From contig CAYMST010000181.1 of NCBI GenBank assembly GCA_964393115.1, positions 1-9,657 on the forward strand: a stretch of DNA of 9,657 bases. The letters run 5' to 3'. A program made the translations under genes and the position numbers. Below, in pieces: positions 6,611-9,657 of the stretch; positions within the stretch are counted from its first letter, which is position 1; each line of letters begins with the position of its first letter. The notes beneath the pieces are model-generated. The model was not told the DNA's origin and made no database searches. It saw nothing but the letters and a program-made list of their open reading frames with translations. The DNA comes from CAYMST01 sp964393115. Its GTDB lineage: Bacteria; Bacteroidota; Bacteroidia; Cytophagales; Cyclobacteriaceae.

Positions 6611-7669
6611 CTAAAAAAACTCCATTGCCGCCTTCTGCAGAACGACCTTTGGCTTATCTGCAAACATGCCCATTCCGTATTCCGGAATAAACTCAATTGG
6701 CTCATGTATTTTTGGTTCTCCCAATACTTCCTTCATTCTAGAATAATTCTTAGAGAGCACCGTCAAATACTCCTTCCTTTGGTATGGAGAGCTTTTGTAA
6801 TCAGACTTTTCCAGCTCCAATATGGCTTGTCGATTTGCTTTTTGACGCCATTGATAAAGGTCACGAGGCCGAAGTCCCAGGTACCTATCTAATCCTTCAA
6901 AAACGGGCAGTTGCCCATTCCTTTTTGCCGCAATCAAAGGGTTCCATACTACAGGGCCATATGATCCCATTAAGGATAACACCCCCTCAGGGAACGTTAT
7001 TTGTAGCCCATGACCTACAGGCGAATCTCGACTGTCGTCTTGCGATCCCTCCCATGCTTGGTAGCAAAGAATTACCGGCACTTCATTCATTTCGAAAGTG
7101 AGCACCTCATAAGGTAAACTTCTGCTTCCCATGACATCGAGTTCAAAATCGTTGATTTCAAAGACACCCAATGCGCGCATGAGCAAATCAAGGAATGAGA
7201 ATAATGTTCTGGGGTTACAAGCACAGTTGACCACCAAGGGCTGTGAATGATCAATTAGCTTACCTGAAGCCTTTAAAAAATCTACAGAAGGTGGTAATAG
7301 GGGAAAATGAGAGTTGATATGAAAAGGCACACCTTCTCGTTCGGCACAGTTTAATACGGATAGAAGATCCCGATGTGAGATAGGATGTTCCAATAACACC
7401 GGTACTTTTTTCTTCAACAATTCATTCGCTACACCTAAACCAATTTCACCTCCTATGGCCACTATGGCTAGATCTAGTGGGGTATTAATTTCACTAACAT
7501 TTTTGTATAGCGGAACACCACATTGCTCCGCAATTTGATTTGACCTCCCACTACCCTTAGCTAAGACACCTACGATCTGTAGGTGTTCAATGGCATGAAT
7601 AGCAGGTAAATACAAGGCACCATAACGGGTTCCACATAAAATCACCCTTTTCTTCAGTTCGGTTATCAT
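6611..7669 (-). CDS. Thiazolinyl imine reductase family oxidoreductase (Irp3/PchG-like, Gfo/Idh fold)
   Basis: This 352-residue protein belongs to the Gfo/Idh/MocA-like group that includes thiazolinyl imine reductases of yersiniabactin and pyochelin synthesis, which reduce a thiazoline to a thiazolidine with NADPH. Family-like blocks are the atypical nucleotide loop VILCGTRYGALYL (9-21), then GVLAKGSGRS (34-43), CGVPLYKNVSEI (50-61), VPVLLEHP (89-96) and FHINSHFPLLPP (116-127). The loop lacks the GxGxxG of ordinary Gfo/Idh proteins, as expected for this group. The start ATG overlaps the stop of the YcaO gene as ATGA, so the two are very probably co-translated. No NRPS is visible, so the likely substrate is an azoline installed in a ribosomal peptide by the upstream cyclodehydratase; this is inference. 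A less specific Gfo/Idh dehydrogenase is the alternative. The stop TAG is at 6613-6611. Confidence 0.82.
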   Translation of the reverse strand: MITELKKRVILCGTRYGALYLPAIHAIEHLQIVGVLAKGSGRSNQIAEQCGVPLYKNVSEINTPLDLAIVAIGGEIGLGVANELLKKKVPVLLEHPISHRDLLSVLNCAEREGVPFHINSHFPLLPPSVDFLKASGKLIDHSQPLVVNCACNPRTLFSFLDLLMRALGVFEINDFELDVMGSRSLPYEVLTFEMNEVPVILCYQAWEGSQDDSRDSPVGHGLQITFPEGVLSLMGSYGPVVWNPLIAAKRNGQLPVFEGLDRYLGLRPRDLYQWRQKANRQAILELEKSDYKSSPYQRKEYLTVLSKNYSRMKEVLGEPKIHEPIEFIPEYGMGMFADKPKVVLQKAAMEFF

Positions 7670-9657
7670 AAGTAAAGTGGAATCGGATTTAAACTTTCTT
7701 TATCTAAACAACTGGAAAGCCAGTTCAACTTAACAGGTACTTGATATAATCGCGAACTTCCTAATTGCGGCCAAAAATGACATAATCCTGGTACAATTAC
7801 CTTTAGCGTTATCAATGGAATGTCTGGTCTCGAATAGTCCACAACAAAAGTCTCGAGTCCAGCTGCTTCTAGCTTGTCTAAAATGAGCAGGACATCATCT
7901 TTGATATTGGGGCTAAACTTCTGGTTAGTCTCTTGTATCGTTTTACTGCCTACTTTAGGAAATAAAAATGGACGTGGCTCAATCTCGTCAAACTTAAAAG
8001 GTCCACTTACGCGGTCTTTTACCTTAATAAGTTGGTACATCTCCGTAAGTGACCGTAAGCATGCCAGCTCAAGATCTAAATGGCAGCCAAAGCCCATGAC
8101 AAAGGTTTTATTTTCCTTATGACGGCCAATTGCGGCCACTGTCGGCACGTCCAAATCGTGTGTAAGGTCGAGCAACCAATAATCCCATTCCTTGGATAGC
8201 GTATTATGAATCCTTGATCTTTTGTCCTCTGGTATAATATCTAATGATATCTCGGGTCTTGGAATCTGGTTATACCACCAGATGGCTACCGCATCACGCT
8301 CAATCAATTCAAAGGCACCTTGTAAAATAGCTTCTTCACGCGTATTACCCGCTGAGTTACCATTATGCGTATACAGAGAGTACTCCTGATCTTGGAAAGG
8401 TGTATTGGCAAAACAAAAACCGAATGGAAAACAAACAAGACTTTGGTCATTAAGTGAACGTCCATAAGTCCAATTAATCGGCGTATTCGGGTCATAGCGT
8501 TTTACCCACTGTGGGTTCTGAAGGCTTCCTGAATCTGACTGATCGAAATAGACAAATTGTTCCTCACTAAAAGGTGATAGGTCTTGAGGCAAGAACGCTC
8601 TAATCCCCAACTCTGATGCTTTTGCTAATACCAAAGGTTCGTCTCCTTGATACATGGCTGCTTTTCGCTCCAACGCCTCACACAAGGCACTGGCACGTGA
8701 CTGATCGTGCGAAACACCCTTACCCAATGACAATTGAACAAAAGTATCTTCGTTTAGTCCCGACTGATTATAAGAATCTTGAAAATAACTGCCTTGGTAG
8801 ATGACCAAGTCACCATCTTTCTCATCGTCAACGGGTCTCAATTCACTGATTATTCCAGTAATTGGGCTAATAAGATGTAGTAATCGTTCTACGGTATCGC
8901 CGGGGTTAGCCACTCTGACACCACCATCATCCGTTGAAACCTTAACATTATCCAACAAGATGCCTGATGTGCTGTTCTTTGCGGCAAAAGCATTTGTATC
9001 TCCACATTTTTCACACTGTGGCCTGCGTATAACATGATGCCATTTTGTCTCTTCCAGATCATTCACTAATTCTCCCAAGAGTATTTGGTCACTATTTGAG
9101 AGAGCTAGTATCGACTGAAGAGCTTTTTCAAAATACGCTTTGATAGCCGACTCAGAATCCTTTATCGGAACCGTTGGCAACTTCCCTTTCTTTCTATGCA
9201 TCCATTTTCTTACTGGTTGATTGGATAACATAGCATCTGCCATACAATGCCAGCACGCTTTGCTTGTGTCCCCTTGTTTAAATATAGGCCCGACAAAAGG
9301 CTGCATGCCTGTGGGCTTCATTAATATCCAATCCTTGCGACTCGTCTTTATTTCGTCACTAACCTTATCAAGACGTGGATCTAGGTAATCATCTACTACC
9401 ACCAAGACAGGAGGACAGACGGATTTCATGCTCTTAATCGTATCTAAAATAAGCGAAGAGTGACGAGATTGCGTGAGTAAATATACCCGATGACCTTCTA
9501 AGCTTATCACCTCGTAATCTAGGTCGAACTCTGGATGAAAAAAATCAGCTTCATCTCCATTCGATATCAGGATTTGAGACTGCACTAACTTTTTAATTAA
9601 CTCTAACCTCATGACCTGACTGGCAATATAATCATCTTTAAATATGATATCAGAGAT
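7666..9657 (-). CDS. Fused E1-like/YcaO azoline-forming cyclodehydratase of a TOMM/LAP RiPP pathway (partial, N-terminus off the right edge)
   Basis: This protein should convert Cys, Ser or Thr of a precursor peptide to thiazoline or oxazoline using ATP. Residues are numbered from the Met at 9612. Residues ~70-205 are the partner (C/E1-like) part: VVVDDYLDPRL, an MKPTGMQPFVGPIF block, and two zinc-type pairs, CWHC (120-123) and CEKC (200-203). Residues ~235-648 are the YcaO kinase-like domain, with LGKGVS (296-301), SALCEALER (308-316; Glu312, Glu315) and SAGNTREEAI then FELIERDA (434-441; Glu435, Glu438, Arg439). These match the ATP/Mg-binding segments of YcaO proteins. The C-terminus is NPIPLYL, not the PxPxP typical of TOMM YcaO proteins. 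The frame stays open upstream of 9612 to the window edge. The added residues plus 1-18 resemble the end of a winged-helix leader-binding (RRE) domain, so the true start probably lies outside. It overlaps the reductase gene by 4 bp. Confidence 0.9.
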   Translation of the reverse strand: MSDIIFKDDYIASQVMRLELIKKLVQSQILISNGDEADFFHPEFDLDYEVISLEGHRVYLLTQSRHSSLILDTIKSMKSVCPPVLVVVDDYLDPRLDKVSDEIKTSRKDWILMKPTGMQPFVGPIFKQGDTSKACWHCMADAMLSNQPVRKWMHRKKGKLPTVPIKDSESAIKAYFEKALQSILALSNSDQILLGELVNDLEETKWHHVIRRPQCEKCGDTNAFAAKNSTSGILLDNVKVSTDDGGVRVANPGDTVERLLHLISPITGIISELRPVDDEKDGDLVIYQGSYFQDSYNQSGLNEDTFVQLSLGKGVSHDQSRASALCEALERKAAMYQGDEPLVLAKASELGIRAFLPQDLSPFSEEQFVYFDQSDSGSLQNPQWVKRYDPNTPINWTYGRSLNDQSLVCFPFGFCFANTPFQDQEYSLYTHNGNSAGNTREEAILQGAFELIERDAVAIWWYNQIPRPEISLDIIPEDKRSRIHNTLSKEWDYWLLDLTHDLDVPTVAAIGRHKENKTFVMGFGCHLDLELACLRSLTEMYQLIKVKDRVSGPFKFDEIEPRPFLFPKVGSKTIQETNQKFSPNIKDDVLLILDKLEAAGLETFVVDYSRPDIPLITLKVIVPGLCHFWPQLGSSRLYQVPVKLNWLSSCLDKESLNPIPLYL

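Noticed and set aside
9609..9656. A second minus-strand frame ending in TGA at 9611-9609 (SLISYLKMIILPVRS), possibly the end of an upstream gene overlapping the YcaO start as ATGA
   Set aside because: The YcaO frame itself is open through the same stretch and fits the end of an RRE domain better. With only 15 codons the alternative cannot be supported.
1..9657. CRISPR arrays, tRNA or rRNA genes, insertion sequences
   Set aside because: No regularly spaced repeats, tRNA-like folds, rRNA blocks, transposase genes or target-site duplications were seen in reading the window.

Overview
The window looks like chromosomal DNA from a member of the Bacteroidota. It is moderately AT-rich, its start codons mostly lack a Shine-Dalgarno sequence, and TAnnTTTG-type -7 boxes lie upstream of the outer genes. 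Genus cannot be read from the sequence. Three transcription units are visible, and both outer genes are cut by the window edges.

Region 1 (1-620, minus strand) is the N-terminal ~206 residues of a secreted right-handed beta-helix protein that resembles polysaccharide lyase family 6 (chondroitinase B / alginate lyase type). It begins with a signal peptide and runs off the left edge. A 383-bp divergent intergenic region (621-1003) follows. It holds a good Bacteroidetes promoter for the lyase-like gene, a weaker candidate promoter for the rightward operon, and a nested inverted repeat.

Region 2 (1004-6368, plus strand) is a surface-polysaccharide sugar operon: glucose-1-phosphate cytidylyltransferase (rfbF), CDP-glucose 4,6-dehydratase (rfbG), an RmlC-type hexulose epimerase, two tandem paralogous extended SDR proteins, and a GT2 glycosyltransferase. 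The first five genes overlap by 1-10 bp. No rfbH-type 3-dehydrase is present, so the likely product is a CDP-linked 6-deoxyhexose rather than a 3,6-dideoxyhexose. The glycosyltransferase presumably transfers a sugar of this polysaccharide.

Region 3 (9657-6611, minus strand) converges on region 2 and is the most interesting part. It contains a fused E1-like/YcaO azoline-forming cyclodehydratase whose N-terminus lies beyond the right edge. This gene overlaps by 4 bp a Gfo/Idh-type oxidoreductase of the thiazolinyl imine reductase family (the Irp3/PchG group known from yersiniabactin and pyochelin synthesis). The pair suggests a ribosomal peptide (TOMM/LAP class) pathway in which an azoline is reduced to an azolidine rather than oxidised to an azole. 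No precursor peptide gene is visible in the window. The 242-bp gap between the converging operons contains hairpins that may act as terminators.
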